Under the pieces are notes generated by a model, which was not told the origin of the DNA, did not search any database, and saw only the letters and a list, made by a program, of their open reading frames with translations. Below, piece after piece: positions 1 through 11,429 of a DNA stretch of 64,000 nucleotides (its first letter is position 1; the number at the start of each line of letters is the position of its first letter). This DNA comes from Janthinobacterium sp. CG3. GTDB lineage: Bacteria > Pseudomonadota > Gammaproteobacteria > Burkholderiales > Burkholderiaceae_D. A program made the translations under genes and the position numbers. The DNA lies in the NCBI RefSeq assembly GCF_000344615.1, contig NZ_KB467824.1:4810367-4874366 (forward strand). Reading direction: 5' to 3'.

Positions 1-1127
1 ACCGCGTGGTAGACCGCGCGCTCGTTGATTTCGGAGGTGGTCAGGCCGGCCAGCATCTTCACCCGCACCAGTTCCGGCAGCAGCGAGTTGGACGCCGAGA
101 TCGAGCCGACCCGCAGCGCCGGCGACAGCGTCTTCGAGTAGCTGCCGACGCGGATCACGCGGCGCAGGCCGTCCATCGCCGCCAGCGAGGCTTCGCCGCG
201 CGGCGTCAGTTCGCGGTAGATGTCGTCCTCGACCAGCCAGAAGTCGAACTGCTCGGCCAGTCCCAGCAGGCGGTGCGCCTGGGCGTGGCTGAGCGAGGCG
301 CCGAGCGGGTTTTGCAGCACCGTGTTGACGAACATCAGTTTCGGTTGCGTGGCCGCGGCCTGGCGCGCCAGCGCCTCGAAGTCGAGGCCGGCGTCGCTGC
401 GCGGAATGCCGACCGGGACGCAGCCGTGGTGGCGGATCAGGGACAGCAGGTTGCTGTAGCCGGGGTCTTCGACGAAGACGGTGTCGCCCGGCCTGGTCAG
501 CGTGCGCAGGATCAGGTCGAAGGCGTGGGTGGCGCCGTGGGTCAGCACGATCTGGTCCGGCTCGACCGCGTACAGCTCCTCCGACAGCGTCGCCGCCAGG
601 TGCTGGCGCAGCGACGGGAAGCCGAGCGGGTGGCCGTAGCCGCGCAGGCGGTTGGCGGGAATGCGCATGGCCTGGCGCACCGCGTCGAGGATGGTGTCCT
701 CGCCGTACATCTCCGGCGGCAGCCAGCCGGCGCCGACCGGCAGCGCGTCCGACACGCCCGAGTACAGGTCGGGCGTGAGGGCGTCGATGGCGGTCGGGCT
801 GGCGTGGATCGCCACCTGCGCCGAGGCCGCCGTCTCGTTGCGCGCGACGAAGTAGCCGGAGCCGCGCCGCGACGACAGCAGCCCGAGCGTGACGAGCCGG
901 TCGTAGGCCTCGACCACCGTGAAGGTGGAGACGCCATTACACTTGGCGAACTGGCGCACCGACGGCATCTTGGTGCCGACGCGCAGTTCGCGCTGGCCCA
1001 CCATCAGGCTGATGGCGGCGACGATCTGCTCGACCAGGCCGCCCTTCTTGCTGCGCTCGATGGCCAGCGTGGGCCAGCCCGATTTGGCGCAATCCGCCAG
1101 CTCGGCGGCGGTGCTAATCTCATTCAT
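1..1127 (-). CDS. MocR-family transcriptional regulator (GntR HTH + class I aminotransferase domain), truncated by window edge
   Basis: Reading the minus strand from the ATG at 1127 gives an open frame of 375 codons that runs off the left edge. Residues about 15-85 form a GntR-type winged helix (key stretch PSVRQFAKCNGVSTFTVVEA). The rest is a fold-type I aminotransferase with the PLP-lysine motif SYSKTLSPALRVG, Lys at about residue 332. MocR regulators sense PLP-linked amino metabolites and usually control a divergent operon. Here the divergent gene is an omega-aminotransferase heading a pyrimidine/beta-alanine cluster, so beta-alanine or a related amine is a plausible effector (inference). 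The C-terminus lies outside the window. Confidence 0.88.
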   Translation of the reverse strand, partial: MNEISTAAELADCAKSGWPTLAIERSKKGGLVEQIVAAISLMVGQRELRVGTKMPSVRQFAKCNGVSTFTVVEAYDRLVTLGLLSSRRGSGYFVARNETAASAQVAIHASPTAIDALTPDLYSGVSDALPVGAGWLPPEMYGEDTILDAVRQAMRIPANRLRGYGHPLGFPSLRQHLAATLSEELYAVEPDQIVLTHGATHAFDLILRTLTRPGDTVFVEDPGYSNLLSLIRHHGCVPVGIPRSDAGLDFEALARQAAATQPKLMFVNTVLQNPLGASLSHAQAHRLLGLAEQFDFWLVEDDIYRELTPRGEASLAAMDGLRRVIRVGSYSKTLSPALRVGSISASNSLLPELVRVKMLAGLTTSEINERAVYHA

Positions 1128-1354
1128 CCATTGTCCCCTTGTGAAGCACCGGACAGAACTGTATTGGTATTGTCGCCTGTACGGTTGGATGGTTTTGATA
1201 TTTGTGTATCTGTGCCATAGTTGGCTGCCTGTCTATTATTGCACCATCATTTTGCCAACTGGTAAATTATTTTACGCTTGTAAAAACTTCCCGATGGAGC
1301 GATGCTGAAACCAGCGCTGGCTCCCGTCGAAACCGAAATTCAAAGGAGATTTGC
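1128..1354. promoter_or_regulatory. Divergent regulatory region between MocR regulator and aminotransferase operon
   Basis: This is a 227-bp AT-richer intergenic region. It contains direct repeats CTGTA at 1159-1163 and 1177-1181, 18 bp apart and on the same helix face, the kind of direct repeat MocR proteins often bind. It also contains a chain of alternating half-sites, GTAAA (1262-1266), TTTAC (1271-1275) and GTAAAA (1280-1285), which make two overlapping dyads with 4-bp spacers. The strong ribosome site AAGGAG lies at 1343-1348. Assigning either motif to the regulator is inference. Confidence 0.5.
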
Positions 1355-2671
1355 ATGAACGAATCCAGACCAGAATCGATGTCGTCGTTTTGGATGCCAT
1401 TTACCAACAACCGCGACTTCAAAGCCAACCCGCGCCTGCTGGTGTCGGCCGAGGGCATGTACTACAAGGACGTCGACGGCAACAGCATCCTGGACGGCAC
1501 CGCCGGCCTGTGGTGCGTGCCGTGCGGCCACGCCCAGCCGAAAATCGTCAGCGCCGTGCGCGAAATGGTCGGCCAGCTCGACTTCGCGCCGACCTTCCAG
1601 ATGGGCCACCCGGCCGCCTTCGACCTGGCCGAAAAACTGATGGACTACACCGGCCACCGCTTCGGCCACGTGTTCTACACCAACTCCGGTTCCGAGGCCG
1701 TCGACACCGCGCTGAAGATGGCGCTGGCCTACCACAAGGCCCGCGGCGAAGCCGGGCGCACCCGCCTGATCGGCCGCGAGCGCGGCTACCACGGCGTCGG
1801 CTTCGGCGGCATTTCGGTCGGCGGCATCGCCGGCAACCGCAAAACCTTCGGCCCGCTGCTGCCCGGCGTCGACCACCTGCCGCACACGCACAACCTGGAA
1901 AAGAACGCCTTCACCCGCGGCGAGCCGGAATACGGCAGCCACCTGGCCGACGAACTGGAACGCATCGTCACGCTGCACGACGCCTCCACCATCGCCGCCG
2001 TGATCGTCGAGCCGGTGGCCGGCTCGACCGGCGTGCTGATACCGCCGAAGGGCTACCTGAAACGCCTGCGCGAGCTGTGCACCAAGCACGGCATCCTGCT
2101 GATCTTCGACGAGGTCATCACCGGCTTCGGACGCATGACGACGCCGTTCGCGGCCGACTACTTCGACGTCGAACCGGACATGATGACCACCGCCAAGGGC
2201 TTGACCAACGGCGTCGTGCCGATGGGCGCCGTGTTCACCAAACAGCACATCCACGACGCCTTCATGGACGGCCCGGCCGGCATCGAACTGTTCCACGGCT
2301 ACACCTACTCGGGCCATCCGCTGGCCTGCGCCGCCTCGCTGGCGACGCTGGAAGTGTTCGAGGAGCAGCAGATATTGGAACACGCCCAGGGCGTGCAAGC
2401 CTACTGGGAAGACGCGGTGCATTCGCTCAAGGGGCTACCGCACGTGATCGACATCCGCACCATCGGGCTGATCGCCGGGATCGAGCTGGCGCCGATCGCC
2501 GGCAAGCCGGGCGCGCGCGCGTTCAGCGCCTTCAAACAGGCGTTCGCCGACGGCGTGCTGATTCGCACCACCGGCGACATCATCGCCCTGTCGCCGCCGC
2601 TGGTGCTGGAGAAAAAACACATTGACGAGCTGTTCGGCAAGCTCGCCAAAGTGCTGAAGAACCTCGACTAA
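1355..2671 (+). CDS. Omega-amino acid:pyruvate aminotransferase (beta-alanine transaminase type)
   Basis: A 438-aa class III PLP aminotransferase. The start at 1355 is set by AAGGAG six bases upstream; an upstream in-frame extension lacks a ribosome site. Hallmarks are FYTNSGSEAVDTALKMA (cofactor phosphate region), LIFDEVITGFGR with the PLP-contacting Asp, and the Schiff-base lysine in TTAKGLTNG (Lys281). The family moves the amino group of beta-alanine or related omega-amino acids to pyruvate, giving malonate semialdehyde and L-alanine. The genes that follow (alanine dehydrogenase, semialdehyde dehydrogenase, pyrimidine reductase) match this role in uracil/thymine breakdown. The exact amino donor cannot be read from sequence. 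Confidence 0.88.
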   Translation: MNESRPESMSSFWMPFTNNRDFKANPRLLVSAEGMYYKDVDGNSILDGTAGLWCVPCGHAQPKIVSAVREMVGQLDFAPTFQMGHPAAFDLAEKLMDYTGHRFGHVFYTNSGSEAVDTALKMALAYHKARGEAGRTRLIGRERGYHGVGFGGISVGGIAGNRKTFGPLLPGVDHLPHTHNLEKNAFTRGEPEYGSHLADELERIVTLHDASTIAAVIVEPVAGSTGVLIPPKGYLKRLRELCTKHGILLIFDEVITGFGRMTTPFAADYFDVEPDMMTTAKGLTNGVVPMGAVFTKQHIHDAFMDGPAGIELFHGYTYSGHPLACAASLATLEVFEEQQILEHAQGVQAYWEDAVHSLKGLPHVIDIRTIGLIAGIELAPIAGKPGARAFSAFKQAFADGVLIRTTGDIIALSPPLVLEKKHIDELFGKLAKVLKNLD

Positions 2672-2689
2672 ACCGAGGCGCGTCAAAGC

Positions 2690-2717
2690 GGGGCCAGACC
2701 CTCGGGGTCTGCCCCCC
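2690..2717. repeat. Dispersed GGGTC-type palindromic repeat, copy 1
   Basis: Imperfect inverted repeat with arms GGCCAGACCC and GGGTCTGCCC around TCG, lying between the aminotransferase and ald. Related GC-rich elements occur near 8.3, 16.3, 35.5, 54.2 and 57.5 kb. It could also fold as a hairpin in the operon transcript. Confidence 0.6.
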
Positions 2718-2768
2718 CAATATCTGCGGTTGGCGGTGCAAACATACCTATAAAAACAGGAGACCAGC

Positions 2769-3884
<1,116 letters not shown>

Positions 3885-3913
3885 ACCGATTCTTTTTATT
3901 AAAGCGAACCATC

Positions 3914-5416
3914 ATGAGCAATCTCGACACCATCACCCATTTCATCAACGGCGCCTTCGTCGACACCCAGAGCGGGCGCTACGCCGACGTCTTCAACCCG
4001 GCGCTGGGCGAGCCGGTTTCCAAGGTCGCGCTGGGCACGGCGGACGACGTGGACGCGGCGGTGCGGGCCGCCGCCGCCGCCTTCCCGTCGTGGTCCGCCA
4101 CGCCGCCGCTGGGGCGCGCCCGCGTCCTGTTCAAGTACCTGCAGCTGTGCCAGCAGCACACCGACGAATTCGCCGCGATGCTGACGCGCGAGCACGGCAA
4201 GACCTTCGCCGACGCCCAGGGCGAAGTGGCGCGCGGTATCGAGATGGTCGAATTCGCGGTCGGCATTCCGCAATTGCTGAAGGGTGAATTCACCGACCAG
4301 ATCTCGCGCGGCATCGACGCCTGGTCGATGCGCCAGGCGCTCGGCGTGGTGGCCGGCATCACGCCGTTCAACTTCCCGGTGATGGTGCCGATGTGGATGT
4401 TCCCGGTCGCCATCGCCTGCGGCAACACCTTCATCCTGAAGCCGTCCGAGCGCGATCCGTCGGCCTCGCTGCTGCACGCCAAGCTGTTGAAGCAGGCCGG
4501 CCTGCCGGACGGCGTCTTCAACGTCATCCAGGGCGACAAGGTGACGGTCGACGCGCTGCTCGACCATCCGGTGGTGCAGGCCATCAGCTTCGTCGGCTCG
4601 ACCCCGATCGCCGAATATATCTACGCCCGCGGCAGCGCCAGCGGCAAGCGCGTGCAGGCGCTGGGCGGCGCCAAGAACCACATGGTGGTGATGCCCGACG
4701 CCGACATGGACATGACGGTCGACGCGTTGATCGGCGCGGCCTACGGTTCGGCCGGCGAGCGCTGCATGGCGATCTCGGTGGTGGTGGCGGTGGGCGACGC
4801 CGGCGACAAGCTGATCGACGCACTGGCAACGCGCACGGCCGCACTGAAAATACGCGACGGCATGGCGGCGGACGCCGAAATGGGGCCGGTGGTGTCGTCG
4901 GCGGCCAAGCAGCGCATTGAAAAACTGATCGGCGAGGGCGTCGAGCAGGGCGCCACCCTGCTGGTGGACGGGCGCAACTGCAAGGTGGCCGGACGCGAGA
5001 ACGGCTTCTTCGTCGGCGGCACCCTGTTCGACCACGTGACGCCGGAAATGTCGATCTACAAGGAGGAGATTTTCGGGCCGGTGCTGTGCGTGATGCGCTC
5101 GCCGGACGTGGCCAGCGCGGTCGCGCTGATCAACAACAACGAGTACGGCAACGGCGTCGCCGTGTACACCCGCGACGGCGGCGTGGCGCGCGAATTCGTG
5201 CGGCAGATCCAGGTCGGCATGGTCGGCGTCAACGTGCCGCTGCCGGTGCCGATGGCCTTCAACAGCTTCGGCGGCTGGAAGCGCAGCATGTTCGGCGACC
5301 ACCACGCCTACGGCCCGGAAGGCGTGCGTTTCTACACGCGCCACAAGGCCGTGATGCAGCGCTGGCCGAACACCGCCAGCGCTGGTGTGGAATTTGCTTT
5401 CCCACAGATGAAGTAA
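3914..5416 (+). CDS. mmsA: CoA-acylating (methyl)malonate-semialdehyde dehydrogenase
   Basis: 500 aa, the typical MmsA/IolA length. The catalytic cysteine lies in [11 protein letters not shown] (Cys284), and the NAD-binding region includes [20 protein letters not shown]. The family oxidises malonate or methylmalonate semialdehyde with NAD+ and CoA, releasing CO2 and forming acetyl-CoA or propionyl-CoA. It follows ald by 29 bp, and the start at 3914 has only a weak upstream ribosome site, so coupling to ald is likely. In this cluster it would be the last step of uracil or thymine catabolism after transamination of beta-alanine or beta-aminoisobutyrate. Confidence 0.93.
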   Translation: MSNLDTITHFINGAFVDTQSGRYADVFNPALGEPVSKVALGTADDVDAAVRAAAAAFPSWSATPPLGRARVLFKYLQLCQQHTDEFAAMLTREHGKTFADAQGEVARGIEMVEFAVGIPQLLKGEFTDQISRGIDAWSMRQALGVVAGITPFNFPVMVPMWMFPVAIACGNTFILKPSERDPSASLLHAKLLKQAGLPDGVFNVIQGDKVTVDALLDHPVVQAISFVGSTPIAEYIYARGSASGKRVQALGGAKNHMVVMPDADMDMTVDALIGAAYGSAGERCMAISVVVAVGDAGDKLIDALATRTAALKIRDGMAADAEMGPVVSSAAKQRIEKLIGEGVEQGATLLVDGRNCKVAGRENGFFVGGTLFDHVTPEMSIYKEEIFGPVLCVMRSPDVASAVALINNNEYGNGVAVYTRDGGVAREFVRQIQVGMVGVNVPLPVPMAFNSFGGWKRSMFGDHHAYGPEGVRFYTRHKAVMQRWPNTASAGVEFAFPQMK

Positions 5417-5468
5417 TTGGACGTGCCGCGGCGGACCTACGAAATACGCCTGTCCGTGGGCGCTCACC

Positions 5469-5500
5469 GTAGGTCGGGTTAGCGCGGCGTAACCCGACAA
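5469..5500. repeat. REP-like repeat of the GTCGGGTTA/TAACCCGAC family, copy 1
   Basis: Inverted repeat with GTCGGGTT at 5473-5480 and AACCCGAC at 5491-5498, in the 174-bp gap between mmsA and preT. The same motif recurs near 11.35, 24.4 and 31.2 kb, always between genes. Confidence 0.75.
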
Positions 5501-5590
5501 GCGCCGCCGCCGACCCTGTCGGGCGACGCGATGCAAGCGCAGTTCGAATTCAGCCATAGAAGTCCCGCCCAACACTACGCAGGAATCGAA

Positions 5591-6961
5591 ATGATGATCG
5601 AATCTCTCAAATACCTGCCGCGCCCGCTGGAGTCGAACGACGCGCTGCAGCGGCATTTCACCGACCTGGCGCCGGCGCTGACCGCGCGCCAGGCGGCCAT
5701 CGAAAGCGCGCGTTGCCTGTACTGCTACGACGCGCCCTGCACGCGCATCTGCCCGTCGGAAATCGACGTCGCCAGCTTCATCCGCAACATCCACGACAAG
5801 AACGTCAACGGCGCCGCGGTCGGCATCCTGAAGCAGAATATCCTGGGCGGCAGCTGCGCGCGGGTCTGCCCCACCGAGATCCTGTGCGAGGACGCCTGCG
5901 TGCGCAACCACGACGCCGAGGGCCAGCCGGTGCGCATCGGCGCGCTGCAACGCTACGCGGTCGACCACATGCAATTCGCCGGCCATCCGTTCAGCCGCGC
6001 GCCGTCGACCGGCAAGACGGTGGCGGTGGTCGGCGCCGGCCCGGCCGGGCTGTCGTGCGCGCACCGGCTGGCGATGCTGGGCCACGACGTGGTCGTCTTC
6101 GAGGCGCGCGAAAAAGCCGGCGGCCTGAACGAATACGGCATCGCCAAATACAAGCTGACCGACGACTTCGCGCGCAAGGAGGTCGAGTTCCTGCTCGGCG
6201 TCGGCGGCATCGAGATCCGCTGTGGCCAGACCCTCGGCGGCAACCTGGCGCTGAGGGATTTGCACGCGCGCTACGACGCCGTCTTCCTCGGCCTGGGCCT
6301 GGGCGCCAGCCGCCGCCTCGGCCTGGCCGGCGAGGACGCGCCCGGCCTGCTGGCGGCGGTCGACTACATCGCCGCGCTGCGCCAGTGCGACGACCTGGCC
6401 GCGCTGCCGCTGCCGGCCCGGGCCATCGTCGTCGGCGCGGGCAACACCGCCATCGACATGGCGGTGCAGCTCAAGCGCCTGGGCGCCGCCGAGGTCACGC
6501 TGGTGTACCGGCGCGGCTTCGAGGCCATGAGCGCCACGCTGCACGAGCAGGACATCGCCAAGGCCAACCAGGTGCGCCTGCTGACCTGGGCCCAACCGCA
6601 GGACGTGATCCTCAACAGCGCCGGGCTGGTGGCCGGCATGCGCTTCGAGAAAACCGCGCTCGAGGGCGGCCGCCTGGTCGGCACCGGCGCCACCTTCGAA
6701 GTCGCCGCCGACGCCATCTTCAAGGCCATCGGCCAGAGCCTGGACGGCGCCAGCCTGGGCGACGCGCTGGCGGCGACGCTGCCGCGCGAGGGCGACAAAA
6801 TCGCCGTCGACGCGCGGTTCCGCACCATCGTTCCGGGCGTCTACGCCGGCGGCGATTGCGTCGCGCCGGGGCAGGACTTGACGGTGCAGGCGGTGCAGCA
6901 CGGCAAACTCGCCGCGCTGGCCATTCATCACGACATCCAATCCACAGTGGAGGCTGCATAA
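5591..6961 (+). CDS. preT: NAD-dependent dihydropyrimidine dehydrogenase subunit PreT
   Basis: 456 aa. The N-terminal cysteine-rich region (ARCLYCYDAPCTRICPSEID and GGSCARVCPTEILCEDAC) would hold two Fe-S clusters. It is followed by an FAD site, VAVVGAGPAGLSCAHRLAML, and a second dinucleotide site, IVVGAGNTAIDMAVQLKRLG. This GltD-like layout is that of PreT, which passes NADH electrons to PreA. AGGAA upstream favours the ATG at 5591 over one 60 bases earlier. The stop codon overlaps the preA start by one base (TAATG), indicating translational coupling and a fixed subunit ratio. Confidence 0.93.
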   Translation: MMIESLKYLPRPLESNDALQRHFTDLAPALTARQAAIESARCLYCYDAPCTRICPSEIDVASFIRNIHDKNVNGAAVGILKQNILGGSCARVCPTEILCEDACVRNHDAEGQPVRIGALQRYAVDHMQFAGHPFSRAPSTGKTVAVVGAGPAGLSCAHRLAMLGHDVVVFEAREKAGGLNEYGIAKYKLTDDFARKEVEFLLGVGGIEIRCGQTLGGNLALRDLHARYDAVFLGLGLGASRRLGLAGEDAPGLLAAVDYIAALRQCDDLAALPLPARAIVVGAGNTAIDMAVQLKRLGAAEVTLVYRRGFEAMSATLHEQDIAKANQVRLLTWAQPQDVILNSAGLVAGMRFEKTALEGGRLVGTGATFEVAADAIFKAIGQSLDGASLGDALAATLPREGDKIAVDARFRTIVPGVYAGGDCVAPGQDLTVQAVQHGKLAALAIHHDIQSTVEAA

Positions 6962-8235
6962 TGGCCGATCTCAGCATCGATTTTTGCGGTATCAAGTCGC
7001 CCAATCCATTTTGGCTGGCCTCGGCGCCGCCGACCGACAAGGCTTACAACGTGGTGCGCGCCTTCGAGGCCGGTTGGGGCGGGGTGGTGTGGAAGACGTT
7101 GGGCGAGGACCCCGCCGCCGTCAACGTGTCGTCGCGCTACTCGGCGCTGTACGGCAAGAACCGCGAGGTGGTCGGCTTCAACAACATCGAGCTGATCACC
7201 GACCGCAGCCTGGACATCAACCTGCGCGAAATCACCCAGGTCAAGAAGGATTGGCCGGACCGCGCCATGATCGTCTCGCTGATGCTGCCCTGCGAGGAGC
7301 CGCTGTGGGCCGCCATCCTGCCGCTGGTCGAAGCCACCGGCGCCGACGGCATCGAGCTCAATTTCGGCTGCCCGCACGGCATGCCGGAGCGCGGCATGGG
7401 CGCGGCGGTGGGCCAGGTGCCGGAGTACGTGCAGCTGGTCACCAGCTGGTGCAAGAAGCACTCGAGGCTGCCGGTGATCGTCAAGCTGACGCCGAATATC
7501 ACCGACGTGCGCATGCCGGCGCGCGCGGCCAAGGCCGGCGGCGCCGACGCGGTTTCGCTGATCAACACCATCAACTCGATCACCTCGATCGACCTCGACC
7601 TGATGGTGGCGCGGCCCATCGTCGGCGGCGCCAGCACCCACGGCGGCTACTGCGGCGCGGCGGTCAAGCCGATCGCGCTGAACATGGTGGCCGAGATCGC
7701 GCGCGACCCGCAGACGCGCGGCTTGCCGATCTCCGGCATCGGCGGCATCGGCAACTGGCGCGACGCGGCCGAGTTCCTGGCGCTCGGCGCCGGCTCGGTG
7801 CAGGTTTGCACCGCCGCCATGCTGCACGGCTTCCGCATCGTCGAGGAGATGAAGGACGGCCTGTCGCGCTGGATGGACGAGAAGGGCTACCGGTCGATCA
7901 GCGAATTCTCCGGCAAGGCGGTGGCCAACACCACCGACTGGAAATACCTGGACATGAACTACCAGGTCATCGCCCGGATCAACCAGGACGATTGCATCAA
8001 GTGCGGCAAGTGCTACGTCGCCTGCGAGGACACCTCGCACCAGTCGATCGCCCAGCTGATCGACGCGGCCGGCGTGCGCACCTACGAGGTCATCAAGGAG
8101 GAGTGCGTCGGCTGCAACCTGTGCGAAATCACCTGCCCGGTGCAGGGCTGCATCAGCATGGTGCCGCAGGATACCGGCAAGGCGTATATGAACTGGACGC
8201 AGGACCCGCGCAATCCTCGGGCGGAGGTGCGATAA
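6961..8235 (+). CDS. preA: NAD-dependent dihydropyrimidine dehydrogenase subunit PreA
   Basis: 424 aa. The N-terminal 320 residues are a dihydroorotate-dehydrogenase-like FMN barrel with the active-site loop NFGCPHGMPERGMGAAVGQ. The C-terminus carries two [4Fe-4S] motifs, CIKCGKCYVAC and CVGCNLCEITCPVQGC. With PreT it reduces uracil and thymine to the 5,6-dihydro forms using NADH. This is the first step of the reductive pathway whose later enzymes (dihydropyrimidinase, N-carbamoyl-beta-alanine amidase) follow in the same direction. Confidence 0.95.
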   Translation: MADLSIDFCGIKSPNPFWLASAPPTDKAYNVVRAFEAGWGGVVWKTLGEDPAAVNVSSRYSALYGKNREVVGFNNIELITDRSLDINLREITQVKKDWPDRAMIVSLMLPCEEPLWAAILPLVEATGADGIELNFGCPHGMPERGMGAAVGQVPEYVQLVTSWCKKHSRLPVIVKLTPNITDVRMPARAAKAGGADAVSLINTINSITSIDLDLMVARPIVGGASTHGGYCGAAVKPIALNMVAEIARDPQTRGLPISGIGGIGNWRDAAEFLALGAGSVQVCTAAMLHGFRIVEEMKDGLSRWMDEKGYRSISEFSGKAVANTTDWKYLDMNYQVIARINQDDCIKCGKCYVACEDTSHQSIAQLIDAAGVRTYEVIKEECVGCNLCEITCPVQGCISMVPQDTGKAYMNWTQDPRNPRAEVR

Positions 8236-8298
8236 GGGCGGTATTTGATATAAACTCATATCGTCCGCGGCGCCCGTTAAAGCCACAGGCGAGGACTG

Positions 8299-8325
8299 CG
8301 GGCGGACCCCCCGAGGTCTGGCCCC
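8299..8325. repeat. Dispersed GGGTC-type repeat, copy 2 (diverged)
   Basis: GC-rich segment reading GCGGACCCCCCGAGGTCTGG followed by CCCC. The arms pair imperfectly. It resembles, in reverse orientation, the element at 2690-2717 and lies in the 160-bp gap before the transporter gene. Confidence 0.45.
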
Positions 8326-8395
8326 GGCCCTTTGCCGTTGCTTTCAACAGCGCTCCCGGCCCCTTGGTTGAATTATAAAAAATGGAGAAAAACCT

Positions 8396-9880
8396 GTGAA
8401 CAAAGACATATCAGCCAACCCCCAACTGTGGAACGAGGACCTGGCCCCGACCACGGCGGCGCAGCGCACCTGGCGCTGGTACCACTTCGCCGCCCTGTGG
8501 GTCGGCATGGTGATGTGCATTCCCGCCTACACGCTCTCGGCCAGCCTGATCGACAGCGGCATGTCCGGCATGCAGGCGGTGCTGACGGTGTTCCTGGCCA
8601 ACGCCATCGTGCTGCTGCCGATGTTGCTGATCGGCCACGCCGGCACCAAATACGGCATTCCCTACGCGGTGCTGGCGCGCTCCTCCTTCGGCACCAGCGG
8701 CGCGCGCCTGCCGGCGCTGATGCGCGCCATCGTCGCCTGCGGCTGGTACGGCATCCAGACCTGGTTCGGCGGCCAGATGATCTACACGCTGGCGGGCGTG
8801 CTGCTCGGGCACGAACTGGGCGGCGACAAGATCGCCGGCCTGGGCATCAACGCCAGCCAGCTGCTGTGCTTCCTGACCTTCTGGGCCATCCAGTTCTACT
8901 ACATCCTGCATGGCATGGACGCCATCCGCAAACTGGAAACCTACACCGCGCCGCTGAAAATCGCCATCTGCTTCGTGCTGCTGGCCTGGGTCCACGACAA
9001 GGCCGGCGGCTTCGGCGCGCTGTTCGAGCAGCCCTCGCAATTCGTCGCGGGCGGCAAAAAAGCCGGCCAGTTCTGGGCCGTGTTCTGGCCGTCGCTGACG
9101 GCGATGGTCGGCTTCTGGGCCACGCTGGCGCTGAACATCCCCGACTTCACCCGCTTCGCCAAAACCCAGCGCGACCAGATCCTGGGCCAGAGCATCGGCC
9201 TGCCGGTGCCGATGGGCCTGCTGGCCATGCTGGCCGTGATCGTCACCTCGGCCACCGTGGTCCTGTACGGCAAGGCCATCTGGGACCCGGTCGACCTGGC
9301 CAGCCGCATGACCGGCGCGGCCGTGCTGATCGCCCTGATCGTGCTGCTGGTCGACACCGTCAGCGTCAACCTGGCGGCCAACCTGGTCGGCCCGGCCTAC
9401 GACTTCTCGTCGCTGGCGCCGAAGCAGATCTCGTACAAGGTCGGCGGCTACATCACCGCCTCGATCGCGATCCTGATGATGCCGTGGAAAATACTTGAAT
9501 CGACCCAGGGCTATATCTTCACCTGGCTGATCGGCTACTCGGCCCTGCTGGGGCCGATCGCCGGCATCCTCATCGTCGACTACTACTTCATCCGCAAGAC
9601 CGAACTGGACGTGCCCGAGCTGTACCGCGCCGACGGCGCCTACTCGTACGGCAACGGCTGGAACATGGCGGCGCTGGTGGCCTTCGTGCTCGGCGTGCTG
9701 CCGAACATTCCGGGCTTTCTGAACGCCGCGTTCCCGCAATCGTTCCCCGCCGTCGGCGACGCCTTCAAGACCGTGTACACCTACGCCTGGTTTGTCGGCG
9801 TCGGTATTTCGGCGCTGGCGTATGGCCTTATGATGAAGGGCAAAACCGTGCCGTCCCTGCGCGCCGCGGCCCAGCCCTAA
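8396..9880 (+). CDS. NCS1-family nucleobase:cation symporter
   Basis: 494 aa with about 12 hydrophobic segments and the NCS1 N-terminal signature region (NEDLAPTTAAQRTWRWYHFA). The start is GTG at 8396, eight bases after GGAGA. NCS1 proteins import uracil, thymine, allantoin, hydantoins or cytosine with H+ or Na+ across the inner membrane. Its place between preA and dihydropyrimidinase points to uracil/thymine or a dihydropyrimidine as substrate, but specificity cannot be read from sequence. Confidence 0.9.
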   Translation: MNKDISANPQLWNEDLAPTTAAQRTWRWYHFAALWVGMVMCIPAYTLSASLIDSGMSGMQAVLTVFLANAIVLLPMLLIGHAGTKYGIPYAVLARSSFGTSGARLPALMRAIVACGWYGIQTWFGGQMIYTLAGVLLGHELGGDKIAGLGINASQLLCFLTFWAIQFYYILHGMDAIRKLETYTAPLKIAICFVLLAWVHDKAGGFGALFEQPSQFVAGGKKAGQFWAVFWPSLTAMVGFWATLALNIPDFTRFAKTQRDQILGQSIGLPVPMGLLAMLAVIVTSATVVLYGKAIWDPVDLASRMTGAAVLIALIVLLVDTVSVNLAANLVGPAYDFSSLAPKQISYKVGGYITASIAILMMPWKILESTQGYIFTWLIGYSALLGPIAGILIVDYYFIRKTELDVPELYRADGAYSYGNGWNMAALVAFVLGVLPNIPGFLNAAFPQSFPAVGDAFKTVYTYAWFVGVGISALAYGLMMKGKTVPSLRAAAQP

Positions 9881-9903
9881 CCGAGCTTAAACAGGAGAAC
9901 TGA

Positions 9904-11295
<1,392 letters not shown>

Positions 11296-11335
11296 GAACC
11301 GCAGCGCCAAGGTGCCGTTAAGTTGACGCGATTTT

Positions 11336-11375
11336 CGTAGCTCGGGTTAGCCGGAACGGCGTAACCCGAGCTACG
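11336..11375. repeat. REP-like repeat, copy 2, with perfect 13-bp arms
   Basis: CGTAGCTCGGGTT (11336-11348) pairs perfectly with AACCCGAGCTACG (11363-11375) around a 14-base loop. It lies in the 134-bp gap between hydA and the carbamoylase gene. It could act as an mRNA hairpin inside the operon as well as being a dispersed repeat. Confidence 0.85.
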
Positions 11376-11429
11376 ACACGCTAATTTAGCGCCATACCAA
11401 CGGAACACCAACCGAAGGAGCATCCGAAC

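Noticed and set aside
3899..6940. A 1013-codon open frame on the minus strand
   Set aside because: It lies fully opposite mmsA and preT, is rich in His/Arg/Ala/Val with no recognisable domain, and exists because of the extreme GC bias at third positions.
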